Shown: positions 8,351 to 15,309 of the stretch, one piece after another
How positions within the stretch are numbered: position 1 is the stretch's first letter
Layout of the letters: each line of letters begins with the position of its first letter
DNA from: an uncultured Collinsella sp.
Lineage (GTDB): Bacteria; Actinomycetota; Coriobacteriia; Coriobacteriales; Coriobacteriaceae
Direction of reading: 5' to 3'
DNA length: 41,155 nucleotides
Assembly (NCBI GenBank): GCA_900759565.1
Contig: CAAEVV010000046.1
Location: 1-41,155, forward strand
Notes under the pieces: model-generated
What the model saw: only the letters and a program-made list of their open reading frames with translations
The model's database searches: none
What the model was told of the DNA's origin: nothing
Position numbers and translations under genes: made by a program

Positions 8351-8503
8351 GTTACGCGGTTTTACCAAACCGCGTAACTACTCGACGCTGCACGGCCACC
8401 ATTCGGCCAATCTGTCGCTCAAACCGTCGCTCGCGTACAAAGTACGCGTCGCTCCTCTTTCGCGACACCTTGGCTCGAATGGTGGTCGTTCGCTGACGTG
8501 AAC
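8351..8503 (+). repeat. Structured intergenic repeat, copy 1
   Basis: This element begins on the base after the dtd stop. Hairpin 1 is GTTACGCGGTTT / AAACCGCGTAAC (8351-8378). After CTCGACGCTGC comes a long hairpin, 8392-8489. Its outer stem is ACGGCCACCATTCG paired with CGAATGGTGGTCGT. GCCAA/TTGGC, TGTCGC/GCGACA and an inner GCGTAC/GTACGC hairpin follow inward. Copy 2 at 12990-13142 has the same layout, with paired positions changed together. No T-run follows, so this is not a simple terminator. Confidence 0.75.
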
Positions 8504-8520
8504 TGGTCATGCGAGGTTGT

Positions 8521-8552
8521 CGTCTGGTACGTATTCGAGACGGGGCTTTTTT
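8521..8552 (+). terminator. Weak terminator before veg
   Basis: A 5-bp stem CGTCT / AGACG is followed by GGGC and TTTTTT. It is a short stem with a good T-run just upstream of the veg promoter. Confidence 0.45.
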
Positions 8553-8558
8553 AGCTAC

Positions 8559-8588
8559 TTGCGTATGGCAACAGCGGGGTGCTATAGT
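8559..8588 (+). promoter_or_regulatory. veg promoter
   Basis: TTGCGT at 8559-8564 and TATAGT at 8583-8588 are separated by 18 bp. Transcription should start near 8595. A short GGGG/CCCC hairpin followed by TTTTT (8609-8628) lies right after that start. Confidence 0.65.
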
Positions 8589-8608
8589 ATTAGAGTTTTG
8601 TCTATCTT

Positions 8609-8628
8609 AGGGGTATTGTCCCCTTTTT
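8609..8628 (+). terminator. Possible attenuator hairpin in the veg leader
   Basis: AGGGG, a 6-nt loop and CCCCT are followed by TTTTT, all within the first 35 nt of the predicted veg transcript. The stem is short (4-5 bp), so premature termination is possible but not certain. Confidence 0.35.
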
Positions 8629-8655
8629 GAATTGCACCTTCTGGAGGCCCTGTTC

Positions 8656-8952
8656 ATGGAAGAGATGGAAGTCAATCACGTCGACGACATCCACGAGAAG
8701 CTGACCGATATGGTGGGCGATCGCGTCAAGGTTAAGGCCAACATGGGCCGTACCCGCGTCGTCGAGCGCATGGGCACCATCAAGAGCGTCCACCCGGCCG
8801 TCTTCATTGTCGAGGTCGACGAGCGTCGTGGCCGCAAGTCGCGTCAGTCCTACCAGTATATCGATGTGCTCACCGGTCAGGTCGAGCTGTTCGACCCCGA
8901 GAGCGGCGAGCACATCTTTACCCCGCTCGGCAATCAGCTCGAGGAGCATTAA
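8656..8952 (+). CDS. veg: Veg family protein
   Basis: This 98-aa protein belongs to the Veg family (DUF1021) of Gram-positive bacteria. In B. subtilis, Veg is linked to biofilm formation. The family block is recognisable: VDDIHEKLTDMVGDRVKVKA, then RTRVVERMGTI and HPAVFIVEVDERR. The C-terminal extension (SYQYIDVLTGQVELFDPE) is also typical. The ATG at 8656 was chosen because GGAGG lies 8 nt upstream; a TTG start at 8632 would precede the ribosome site. ispE follows after 2 nt, matching the common veg-ispE order in Firmicutes. Confidence 0.9.
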   Translation: MEEMEVNHVDDIHEKLTDMVGDRVKVKANMGRTRVVERMGTIKSVHPAVFIVEVDERRGRKSRQSYQYIDVLTGQVELFDPESGEHIFTPLGNQLEEH

Positions 8953-8954
8953 CG

Positions 8955-9851
8955 GTGACCGATCGGTCCCTGACTCTTTCCGCGCCGGCAAAGATTAACC
9001 TTTACCTGGGGGTTCATACCGAGCGCGATGACCGCGGCTACCACAGGGTCGATTCCCTGATGGCGGCCGTCGGTCTTTCCGATACCGTGACGGTCACGCC
9101 GGCGCAGGCGCTGACCGTCCAGACGGTTCCAGCATCAGATTTTCCCATGCAAAAGAATACGGCGTATCGGGCTGCGGTTGCTATGGCCGAGCATTATGGT
9201 CGCGAGGCAAACATCTGCGTGACGATTGAGAAGCGCATTCCATTGTGCGCCGGCTTGGGCGGCCCCTCGACGGATGCGGCCGCGGTCATTGTCGCCTTGG
9301 CGGAGCTCTGGGGCATTGATCGCACCGACCCAGCGCTCGACGATATTGCGCGGGGCATTGGTGCCGACGTCCCGTTCTTTTTGCACGCGAGTCCTGCGTT
9401 CTACGTAGGTGGGGGAGACGTGCTGGCAACTGAGTACCCCGCGCTGCCCGCGACGCCCGTCGTGCTGGTCAAGCCGCGCGAGGCAAGCGTTTCGACAATT
9501 GAAGCCTATCGACGTTTTGACGAGGCCCCGGTGCCTGCGGACAAGCCCGGCGCGATAGCTTCTGCCTTGCGTGCTGGTGATGCCGAGACGGCATATGCAC
9601 TCATCCATAACAACCTCGGTGTCATTTCCGCACAGATGGAGTCGCAGATTCAAACGGTCCTCGACTGGCTGCGTAAACAGGACGGTACCATTGCCGCAAA
9701 CGTGTGCGGTTCGGGTGCCTGCTCGTTTGCTCTCTGCGATAGCGCCGCCACGGCAGCCAATCTTGCGGCAGCCGCTCAACAAAACGGCTGGTGGGCTTAT
9801 GCAACGGAGCTCGTTTCCGACACGGTTCGCATTGAAGCACCAAAGAAGTAA
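8955..9851 (+). CDS. ispE: 4-diphosphocytidyl-2-C-methyl-D-erythritol kinase
   Basis: This 298-aa GHMP kinase is the fourth step of the MEP isoprenoid pathway. It has a GTG start. The N-terminal block LSAPAKINLYLGV holds the substrate Lys. The GHMP glycine loop reads IPLCAGLGGPSTDAAAV, where many homologues have GGGSSDAA. A C-terminal CGSGACSFAL matches motif 3. GAGGAG in the veg end is the ribosome site. ispD and ispF lie at 29784-30996 in the same window. A tRNA-Pro gene follows 49 nt downstream. Confidence 0.94.
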   Translation: MTDRSLTLSAPAKINLYLGVHTERDDRGYHRVDSLMAAVGLSDTVTVTPAQALTVQTVPASDFPMQKNTAYRAAVAMAEHYGREANICVTIEKRIPLCAGLGGPSTDAAAVIVALAELWGIDRTDPALDDIARGIGADVPFFLHASPAFYVGGGDVLATEYPALPATPVVLVKPREASVSTIEAYRRFDEAPVPADKPGAIASALRAGDAETAYALIHNNLGVISAQMESQIQTVLDWLRKQDGTIAANVCGSGACSFALCDSAATAANLAAAAQQNGWWAYATELVSDTVRIEAPKK

Positions 9852-9900
9852 AAATTTCTCTGGCACACGACGGAAATCTTTGTTACTATAGTCGAGCTAA

Positions 9901-9977
9901 CGGGTTGTGGCTCAGTTTGGTAGAGCACTGCGTTCGGGACGCAGGGGTCGCTGGTTCAAATCCAGTCAACCCGACCA
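9901..9977 (+). tRNA. tRNA-Pro (CGG)
   Basis: The acceptor CGGGTTG pairs with CAACCCG. The anticodon stem CTGCG/CGCAG encloses TTCGGGA, giving anticodon CGG. The T arm is CTGG TTCAAAT CCAG. The discriminator is A and CCA is encoded. A strong terminator follows 10 nt later. Confidence 0.95.
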
Positions 9978-9987
9978 GAGCATGAGG

Positions 9988-10017
9988 AGGGACCGCTTCT
10001 TGCGGTCCCTTTTTTTA
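9988..10017 (+). terminator. Intrinsic terminator after tRNA-Pro
   Basis: The perfect 9-bp stem AGGGACCGC / GCGGTCCCT has a 5-nt loop and is followed by seven T residues. Confidence 0.92.
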
Positions 10018-10024
10018 GCTATTG

Positions 10025-10053
10025 TTGTGATACCGCGATACCCGCGGTATACT
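10025..10053 (+). promoter_or_regulatory. tatA promoter
   Basis: TTGTGA at 10025-10030 and TATACT at 10048-10053 have a 17-bp spacer. The -10 region overlaps the palindrome ATACCGCGATACCCGCGGTAT (near-perfect), which could be a regulator site. Confidence 0.6.
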
Positions 10054-10089
10054 CATTCGAGCTTGTCTCGCTGTATTGTGGAGGTCTAC

Positions 10090-10365
10090 ATGTTTGGACT
10101 GAGGGCTCCTGAGCTCATCATTATTCTCGTCGTTGTCCTGATTATCTTCGGGCCCAAGAACCTGCCGAAGCTCGGCAAGTCCCTCGGCTCTACCGTCAAG
10201 AATATCCGTGAGGGTATGGAGGGCGACGATAAGGCCGAGACCAGGCAGGCCGAGGAGGTCGTGGTCGAGCAGTCCGAGGAGGACAAAGAGATCGCTGAGC
10301 TCGAGGCCAAGCTCGCTGCTGCCAAGAAGAAGCAGGCAGAGGACAGCGACGCGGACGCAGAGTAG
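10090..10365 (+). CDS. tatA: TatA/E-type twin-arginine translocase subunit
   Basis: This 91-aa membrane protein would form the pore-like component of the Tat pathway, which exports folded proteins. It has the short N-terminal TM helix (LIIILVVVLIIFG), the hinge FGPKNLPKLGKSLG and an amphipathic helix. An acidic, charged tail (TRQAEEVVVEQSEEDKE) follows. The ATG at 10090 was chosen from GGAGGT 6 nt upstream and the length of the family; the longer frame runs back through tRNA-Pro and is spurious. No tatC or tatB is near, so partners must be elsewhere. A terminator follows. Confidence 0.92.
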   Translation: MFGLRAPELIIILVVVLIIFGPKNLPKLGKSLGSTVKNIREGMEGDDKAETRQAEEVVVEQSEEDKEIAELEAKLAAAKKKQAEDSDADAE

Positions 10366-10390
10366 TCCCATCCCTTTGGGGTGAGCACCT

Positions 10391-10423
10391 GACCGGCTTG
10401 CCCGCAGGCTAGCCGGTCTTTTT
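10391..10423 (+). terminator. Intrinsic terminator after tatA
   Basis: The stem GACCGGCT / AGCCGGTC (8 bp) has a 12-nt loop and is followed by TTTTT and a further T-rich stretch. Confidence 0.85.
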
Positions 10424-10471
10424 CGTTTTGTTGACAGTTGATTGTTTGATCAGAGTTGGGGAGATATCCGT

Positions 10472-10942
10472 ATGGACGCAAGCCAGATCGTACTGACCGC
10501 TGAGGGCCGCCAGAAGCTCGTCGAGGAGCTCGCCTGGCGTGAGGGCGATTACGCCAAGGAGATCGTCGAGGACATCAAGGAAGCCCGCGCGTTCGGCGAC
10601 CTTTCGGAGAACTCCGAGTACGATGCCGCCAAGGACAAGCAGGCCCAGAATGCTGCTCGTATCGCCGAGATCCAGGCCATTCTTGCCAACGCTCAGGTTG
10701 CTGCCACTACGGGCGATCTGACCGTCTCCATCGGTTCCACCGTTTCGCTGATTGATCCCAACGGCGAGGTCATGGAAGTCACGCTCGTTGGTACCACCGA
10801 GACCAACTCGCTCGAGCACAAGATTTCCAACGAGTCTCCGGTCGGTCACGCCATCATCGGTCACGGCGAGGGCGACTCCGTCGAGGTCGTTACGCCTTCC
10901 GGCAAGACTCGCGTCTACACCATCGCCAAGATCGCACGCTAG
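10472..10942 (+). CDS. greA: Transcription elongation factor GreA
   Basis: This 156-aa cleavage-stimulating factor rescues backtracked RNA polymerase. The N-terminal coiled coil has LTAEGRQKLVEEL and the tip GDLSENSEYDAAKD, with the conserved acidic residues near residue 45. The C-terminal FKBP-like domain ends with SPVGHAIIGHGEGDSVEV. The length is normal. The ATG at 10472 has GGGGAG 8 nt upstream; a TTG at 10442 would add ten residues without a ribosome site. TTGACA lies at 10431-10436, but I see no good -10. It is followed by a terminator and lysS, a common actinobacterial and Firmicute order. Confidence 0.95.
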   Translation: MDASQIVLTAEGRQKLVEELAWREGDYAKEIVEDIKEARAFGDLSENSEYDAAKDKQAQNAARIAEIQAILANAQVAATTGDLTVSIGSTVSLIDPNGEVMEVTLVGTTETNSLEHKISNESPVGHAIIGHGEGDSVEVVTPSGKTRVYTIAKIAR

Positions 10943-10970
10943 ACCACGGTCCCGCGTAAAGGTATGTTTT

Positions 10971-11003
10971 CGCTCCCTGGGACCGAATCCTGGGGAGCGT
11001 TTT
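10971..11003 (+). terminator. Terminator between greA and lysS
   Basis: CGCTCCC / GGGAGCG is a 7-bp stem with a 15-nt loop followed by TTTT. The short T-run suggests partial read-through into lysS. Confidence 0.65.
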
Positions 11004-11021
11004 AGTTTGAGGAGCTAACTT

Positions 11022-12986
11022 ATGGCAGAGAACCAGAACGCCGCCGATCAGGCATCGACGCTCAACGACGAGCGCGCCACCCGCCTGGCCAAGCGCGCCG
11101 CCCTGTTCGAGGCGGGCCAGAACCCCTATCCCGAGCACTCTGAGCTTGAGGACTACGTCGCCGATATCGAGACTAAGTACGCCGATCTTGCCGATGGTGA
11201 GGACACCGAGGACGTCGTGAAGATCGCCGGCCGCGTGGTCGCCAAACGCGGTCAGGGCAAGATCATGTTCATCGTCGTGCGCGATGCGACTGCCGAGATT
11301 CAACTGTTCTGCCGCATCAACGACATGGACGAGGCTGCCTGGAATACGCTCAAGGCCCTCGACCTGGGCGACATCCTGGGCGTGACCGGCGTGGTTGTGC
11401 GCACCCAGCGCGGCCAGCTTTCCGTTGCCCCTAAGAGCGCGACCCTGCTTTCCAAGGCCGTTCGTCCGCTGCCCGAGAAGTTCCACGGTCTTTCCGACAA
11501 GGAGACCCGCTATCGCCAGCGCTATGTCGACCTGATCGCCAACGACGACGTTCGCGAGACCTTCCGTAAGCGTTCGCAGATTCTCTCCACCTTCCGTCGC
11601 TTTATGGAGTCCGACGGCTACATGGAGGTCGAGACCCCCATCCTGCAGACCATCCAAGGCGGCGCTACTGCCAAGCCGTTCATTACCCACTTCAACGCGC
11701 TCGATCAGGAGTGCTACCTGCGTATTGCCACCGAGCTGCACCTCAAGCGCTGCATCGTCGGTGGTTTTGAGCGCGTGTTCGAGATCGGCCGCATCTTCCG
11801 TAACGAGGGCATGGACCTTACCCACAACCCCGAGTTCACCACGATGGAGGCCTACCGTGCCTTCTCCGACCTCGAGGGCATGAAGGCACTCGCCCAAGGT
11901 GTCATCAAGGCTGCCAACAAGGCCATCGGCAACCCCGAGGTCATCGAGTACCAGGGCCAGACCATCGACCTTTCTGGTGAGTGGGCCAGCCGTCCCATGA
12001 CCGACATCGTCTCCGACGTGCTCGGCAAGCAGGTCACTATCGACACGCCGGTCGAGGAGCTTGCTGCCGCCGCGCGCGAGAAGGGCCTGGAGATTAAGCC
12101 CGAGTGGACCGCCGGCAAGATTATCGCCGAGATCTACGATGAGCTGGGCGAGGACACCATCGTCAACCCCACGTTCGTGTGCGATTACCCCATCGAGGTC
12201 AGCCCGCTTGCCAAGCGTTTTGAGGACGACCCGCGCCTGACGCACCGCTTTGAGCTGGTTATTGCCGGTCACGAGTACGCCAACGCGTTCTCCGAGCTCA
12301 ACGACCCGGTCGACCAGGCCGAGCGCTTTGCCGCCCAGATGGCCGAGAAGGCCGGCGGTGACGACGAGGCCATGGAGTACGACGAGGACTACGTGCGCGC
12401 CCTCGAGTACGGTATGCCTCCCGCGGGCGGCATTGGCATTGGTATCGACCGCGTGGTCATGCTGCTCACCAACCAGGCTTCTATCCGCGACGTGCTGCTG
12501 TTCCCGCACATGAAGCCCGAGAAGGGTTTCCAGTCCGGTGCCGCTGCCGCCAAGGCTGCCGAGGCCGGCAACGCCGCGAGCCCGTTCGTTAAGTCGCTTA
12601 AGCCCACGCTCGATTACTCCAAGATCGCCGTTGAGCCGCTGTTTGAGGAGTTCGTCGACTTTGATACCTTCTCCAAGAGCGACTTCCGCGCTGTGAAGGT
12701 CAAGGCATGCGAGGCCGTCAAGAAGTCCAAGAAGCTGCTGAACTTTACGCTCGACGACGGCACCGGCACCGACCGCACCATCCTCTCCGGTATTCACGCT
12801 TATTACGAGCCCGAGGACCTGGTTGGCAAGACCTTGCTCGCCATCACCAACCTGCCTCCGCGCAAGATGATGGGTATTCCCAGCTGCGGCATGCTGATCA
12901 GCGCTGTCCACGAGGAGGAGGGCGAGGAGCGCCTCAACCTGATCCAGCTCGACGCCTCCATCCCCGCCGGCGCAAAGATGTACTAA
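11022..12986 (+). CDS. lysS: Lysyl-tRNA synthetase (class II) with C-terminal tRNA-binding domain
   Basis: This 654-aa protein is about 150 residues longer than a normal LysRS. Residues about 60-150 form the anticodon-binding OB fold (AGRVVAKRGQGKIMF). The class II core follows, with FRRFMESDGYMEVETPIL (motif 1), FEIGRIFRNEGMDLTHNPE (motif 2) and GIGIGIDRVVMLL (motif 3). After an Ala-rich linker at about 500-540, residues 545-654 match the EMAPII/Trbp111 fold at the C end of many MetRS: VDFDTFSKSDFRAVKVK, KKLLNFTLDDGTG, TILSGIHAYY, NLPPRKMMGIPSCGML and IPAGAKMY. That domain binds tRNA non-specifically, so it probably improves capture of tRNA-Lys. GAGGAG precedes the ATG. Confidence 0.95.
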   Translation: MAENQNAADQASTLNDERATRLAKRAALFEAGQNPYPEHSELEDYVADIETKYADLADGEDTEDVVKIAGRVVAKRGQGKIMFIVVRDATAEIQLFCRINDMDEAAWNTLKALDLGDILGVTGVVVRTQRGQLSVAPKSATLLSKAVRPLPEKFHGLSDKETRYRQRYVDLIANDDVRETFRKRSQILSTFRRFMESDGYMEVETPILQTIQGGATAKPFITHFNALDQECYLRIATELHLKRCIVGGFERVFEIGRIFRNEGMDLTHNPEFTTMEAYRAFSDLEGMKALAQGVIKAANKAIGNPEVIEYQGQTIDLSGEWASRPMTDIVSDVLGKQVTIDTPVEELAAAAREKGLEIKPEWTAGKIIAEIYDELGEDTIVNPTFVCDYPIEVSPLAKRFEDDPRLTHRFELVIAGHEYANAFSELNDPVDQAERFAAQMAEKAGGDDEAMEYDEDYVRALEYGMPPAGGIGIGIDRVVMLLTNQASIRDVLLFPHMKPEKGFQSGAAAAKAAEAGNAASPFVKSLKPTLDYSKIAVEPLFEEFVDFDTFSKSDFRAVKVKACEAVKKSKKLLNFTLDDGTGTDRTILSGIHAYYEPEDLVGKTLLAITNLPPRKMMGIPSCGMLISAVHEEEGEERLNLIQLDASIPAGAKMY

Positions 12987-12989
12987 CTT

Positions 12990-13142
12990 GTTACGCGGTT
13001 CTACGAACCGCGTAACGGCTCGACGCTGCGCGGGCCGCATTTGGACAATCTGACGTTCAACTTCAAGGGCGCGACCAAAAGGTCAGCGCCCTTTCGTTTC
13101 ACGTCACCTTGTCTCAAATGCGACCCGCTCGCTGACTTATGC
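12990..13142 (+). repeat. Structured intergenic repeat, copy 2
   Basis: This starts 3 nt past the lysS stop and mirrors copy 1 at 8351. Hairpin 1 is GTTACGCGGTTC / GAACCGCGTAAC (12990-13016). CTCGACGCTGC is conserved. The long hairpin (13030-13128) has GCGGG/CCCGC, GCATTTG/CAAATGC, GACAA/TTGTC and TGACGT/ACGTCA. Its inner hairpin is AGGGCGC GACC AAAA GGTC A GCGCCCT. Where the two copies differ inside stems, both partners change. Confidence 0.75.
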
Positions 13143-13232
13143 TCAACCTGCGGCGCCATTTTGCTTGAAGGCACCTTGCTCGCTCTGGCGGGCTTTCGCT
13201 GTCCGTCCTCTATCTGCGGTGTTGCCCTGGTT

Positions 13233-13323
13233 GGCACTTAGGGACGTTCCTTTTGTGCCGGCACTTGGGGACAGTCCTTGTCGAGTTACTGGTAGTCATT
13301 GGGGACGTTCTTAAACGACTACC
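13233..13323 (+). repeat. Cluster of GGGAC-type hairpins
   Basis: GGCAC / GTGCC (13233-13259) encloses TTAGGGACGTTCCTTTT. It is followed at once by a second GGCAC leading into TTGGGGACAGTCCTTG (13260-13280), whose right arm is missing or decayed. The third is GGTAGTCATT / AACGACTACC (13291-13323), enclosing GGGGACGTTCTTA. The loop theme matches the hairpins at 7114 and 14997. The stretch 13143-13232 between the two repeat types holds nothing I recognise. Confidence 0.65.
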
Positions 13324-13427
13324 CACGGCTATTGCGCACATGGCTCGCATGACAGCCGTCTCTTTTATGTTTCCTTTAGCCGTTGCTGCCTAGGATGGGG
13401 GTTAGTCGGTAGGAAGGGAGCGTCTAT

Positions 13428-14996
13428 ATGGACGACGCGAGCGAGCGTTCAATCGAAGAGGACATGCTCGATCAGTTCAATTACTTTGATGATGAGGACG
13501 AGGAGCTGATCGACCGTCGCGAGCCAGCGCCGCTTGATTCCTTTGATCTGGTCGATGAAGAGACTGATGAGGTTGAGGACGAATCAACGGAGCCCCCACA
13601 GCCTTCGCGCCTTGACTCGCTGCTTTCGAGAGCCCCCATGCACCACGGCGTTCGTGCCGGCGCGCTCCATATGAAAACTGACTGGCACCAGATCGTGACG
13701 GCAGGCGATGAGCTTGCCGTCGATGCGCCGCTCACCGATAAATCATCCATCATCTGCCGCACCGGCATGCTTATGCTGGCAAGCGGAACGGGTGCCTGGC
13801 GCGTGCGCGATACCATGAATCGTGTTGCCGCCGTACTCGGTGTCACCATCCACGTTGACTTAAGTCTTCTGTCGTTTGAGTGCACCTGCATCGAAGATGG
13901 CCACTGCTTTAACGAGGTTGTCAGCCTGCCCACAACGGGAGTCAATACCCATCGCATTTGGATGATGGAGAGTTTCTTAAAGGAAATCGAGACGTATGGG
14001 CGCCGGTTTACCGTGCACGAATACCACGAGATGCTCAAGACCGTTGAGAGTTCAAAACCTGATTACGCGCCTTGGCAACAGGGCCTTGCGGCGGCCTGCG
14101 CCTGTGGCGCCTTTGTCTTTTTACTTGGTGGCGGTCCTATTGAGATGGCATGCGCGTTCGTGGGCGCGGGTGTCGGCAACTTTGCCCGCTCCCATATTCT
14201 CAAGCAAGGCCTTGGTCAGTTCAGCGCGCTGACGACCGGCGTTGCGCTCGCTTGCGTTTCGTATCTGCTGGCATTGCTCGGCCTTGGCCAGGTCATACCG
14301 GGGGCAATGTCGCACCAAGAAGGCTATATCGGCGCCATGCTCTTTGTGATTCCCGGCTTTCCGCTCATTACGGCGGGCCTCGACATCGCCAAGCTCGACA
14401 TGCGAAGCGGTATCGAGCGCCTTTCATATGCCGTATCGATTATTGTGATGGCGACGCTCGTAGGTTGGATGGTTGCCGAGTGTGTTGGCCTGGCGCCGGA
14501 CGACTTTGCCCCACTGGGCCTTTCGCCGCTTGCCCTTACGCTCCTGCGCGTGGTGATGAGCTTCGTTGGCGTATTCGGCTTCTCGGTGATGTTCAACAGC
14601 CCGGTAAAGATGGCCGCGGCAGCTGGGTTGATCGGCGCCGTGTCCAATACCCTGCGTCTGACCCTTGTCGATGCGCCGACGATGATTCCCTTCCTGGGCC
14701 TCAGCACGGGAATGCCTCCCGAGGCAGCAGCGTTTATCGGCGCGCTGGTATCGGGTCTGCTGGCAAGCTTGGCCGAAGTCAAGCTCACCTACCCGCGCAT
14801 CGCCCTCACGGTGCCTTCGATTGTCATTATGGTGCCCGGTCTGTATCTCTATCGCTCTATGTATTACATGTGCACCTTCGACACGGTCAACATGCTCGGC
14901 TGGTTTGTGCGCGCAGTGCTCATCGTGGCGTTTCTGCCCGTTGGCTTGGGCGTGGCGAGAACCCTCACCGACCCTCGCTGGCGCCATACCAGCTAA
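13428..14996 (+). CDS. ThrE-family threonine/serine exporter
   Basis: This 522-aa membrane protein has the two-part ThrE architecture. Residues 1-75 are acidic and probably disordered (DDEDEELIDRREP). Residues about 85-330 match the ThrE/DUF1212 domain, with a soluble part (GMLMLASGTGAWRVRDTMN) and then membrane helices from about 210. Residues about 365-515 match the smaller ThrE_2 (DUF3815) domain. About ten hydrophobic helices are visible, including the PGFPLITAGLDIAKLDM signature. By family it should export threonine and serine; the substrate is not proven here. AGGGAG precedes the ATG. It stands alone between hairpin repeats. Confidence 0.88.
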   Translation: MDDASERSIEEDMLDQFNYFDDEDEELIDRREPAPLDSFDLVDEETDEVEDESTEPPQPSRLDSLLSRAPMHHGVRAGALHMKTDWHQIVTAGDELAVDAPLTDKSSIICRTGMLMLASGTGAWRVRDTMNRVAAVLGVTIHVDLSLLSFECTCIEDGHCFNEVVSLPTTGVNTHRIWMMESFLKEIETYGRRFTVHEYHEMLKTVESSKPDYAPWQQGLAAACACGAFVFLLGGGPIEMACAFVGAGVGNFARSHILKQGLGQFSALTTGVALACVSYLLALLGLGQVIPGAMSHQEGYIGAMLFVIPGFPLITAGLDIAKLDMRSGIERLSYAVSIIVMATLVGWMVAECVGLAPDDFAPLGLSPLALTLLRVVMSFVGVFGFSVMFNSPVKMAAAAGLIGAVSNTLRLTLVDAPTMIPFLGLSTGMPPEAAAFIGALVSGLLASLAEVKLTYPRIALTVPSIVIMVPGLYLYRSMYYMCTFDTVNMLGWFVRAVLIVAFLPVGLGVARTLTDPRWRHTS

Positions 14997-15029
14997 TTGG
15001 TGCAAGGGGGACAGGTTACTTTGCACCAA
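14997..15029 (+). repeat. GGGAC-loop hairpin after the ThrE-family gene
   Basis: The perfect 9-bp arms TTGGTGCAA (14997-15005) and TTGCACCAA (15021-15029) enclose GGGGGACAGGTTACT. The left arm starts on the base after the stop codon. Loop and position match the hairpin at 7114-7150, but the stem sequence is unrelated. Confidence 0.7.
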
Positions 15030-15032
15030 ATG

Positions 15033-15099
15033 AGTTGCGGTGAAATAGGGACTGAATTGCTGCTTAAAGGGTCAAAACAGTCCGTATTCCACCGCAACT
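15033..15099 (+). repeat. Long imperfect hairpin with GGGACTG / CAGTCC
   Basis: AGTTGCGGTG pairs with CACCGCAACT (one bulged base). The stem continues inward through AATA and GGACTG / CAGTCC to a loop of about 23 nt. It is next to the GGGAC-loop hairpin and carries GGGAC within the stem instead of the loop. Confidence 0.6.
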
Positions 15100-15216
15100 T
15101 AGGGGGTCGGGGGATTATTGGTGCCCTGCATCTTCATAAACTCAACGCTTACGAAGCGCATGCGTTTCGTGCTAGGCTGGTTCCACCACATAAGTAGTCG
15201 CAGACGCGCGTACCAT

Positions 15217-15265
15217 GGGCGGGCGAGATGAAGTTCCAACAGCTCCATCTTGCCCGCCCGTTTTT
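15217..15265 (+). terminator. Strong terminator before the DUF2798 gene
   Basis: GGGCGGGCGAGATG pairs with CATCTTGCCCGCCC (one G-U pair) across a 15-nt loop, followed by GTTTTTG. It lies 45 nt upstream of a start codon. It is therefore either the end of a short upstream transcript or an attenuator in the leader of the next gene. A near-palindrome ACGAAGCGCATGCGTTTCGT at 15151-15170, followed by TAGGCT, could be its operator and -10. Confidence 0.7.
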
Positions 15266-15309
15266 GTTGCGTGGCGCCGCGGCACAACACAGAGAGGAAT
15301 CTGCCCTTC

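Noticed and set aside
9907..10365. Longer TatA starting at 9907
   Set aside because: It would translate tRNA-Pro and a strong terminator. The ATG at 10090 has a proper ribosome site and gives a normal TatA.
10943..11021. T-box or lysine riboswitch ahead of lysS
   Set aside because: The greA-lysS gap is only 79 nt and contains just a simple terminator hairpin; there is no room for either element.
10890..13040. 716-codon minus-strand frame across lysS
   Set aside because: It is an antisense shadow that also covers a terminator and part of the structured repeat.
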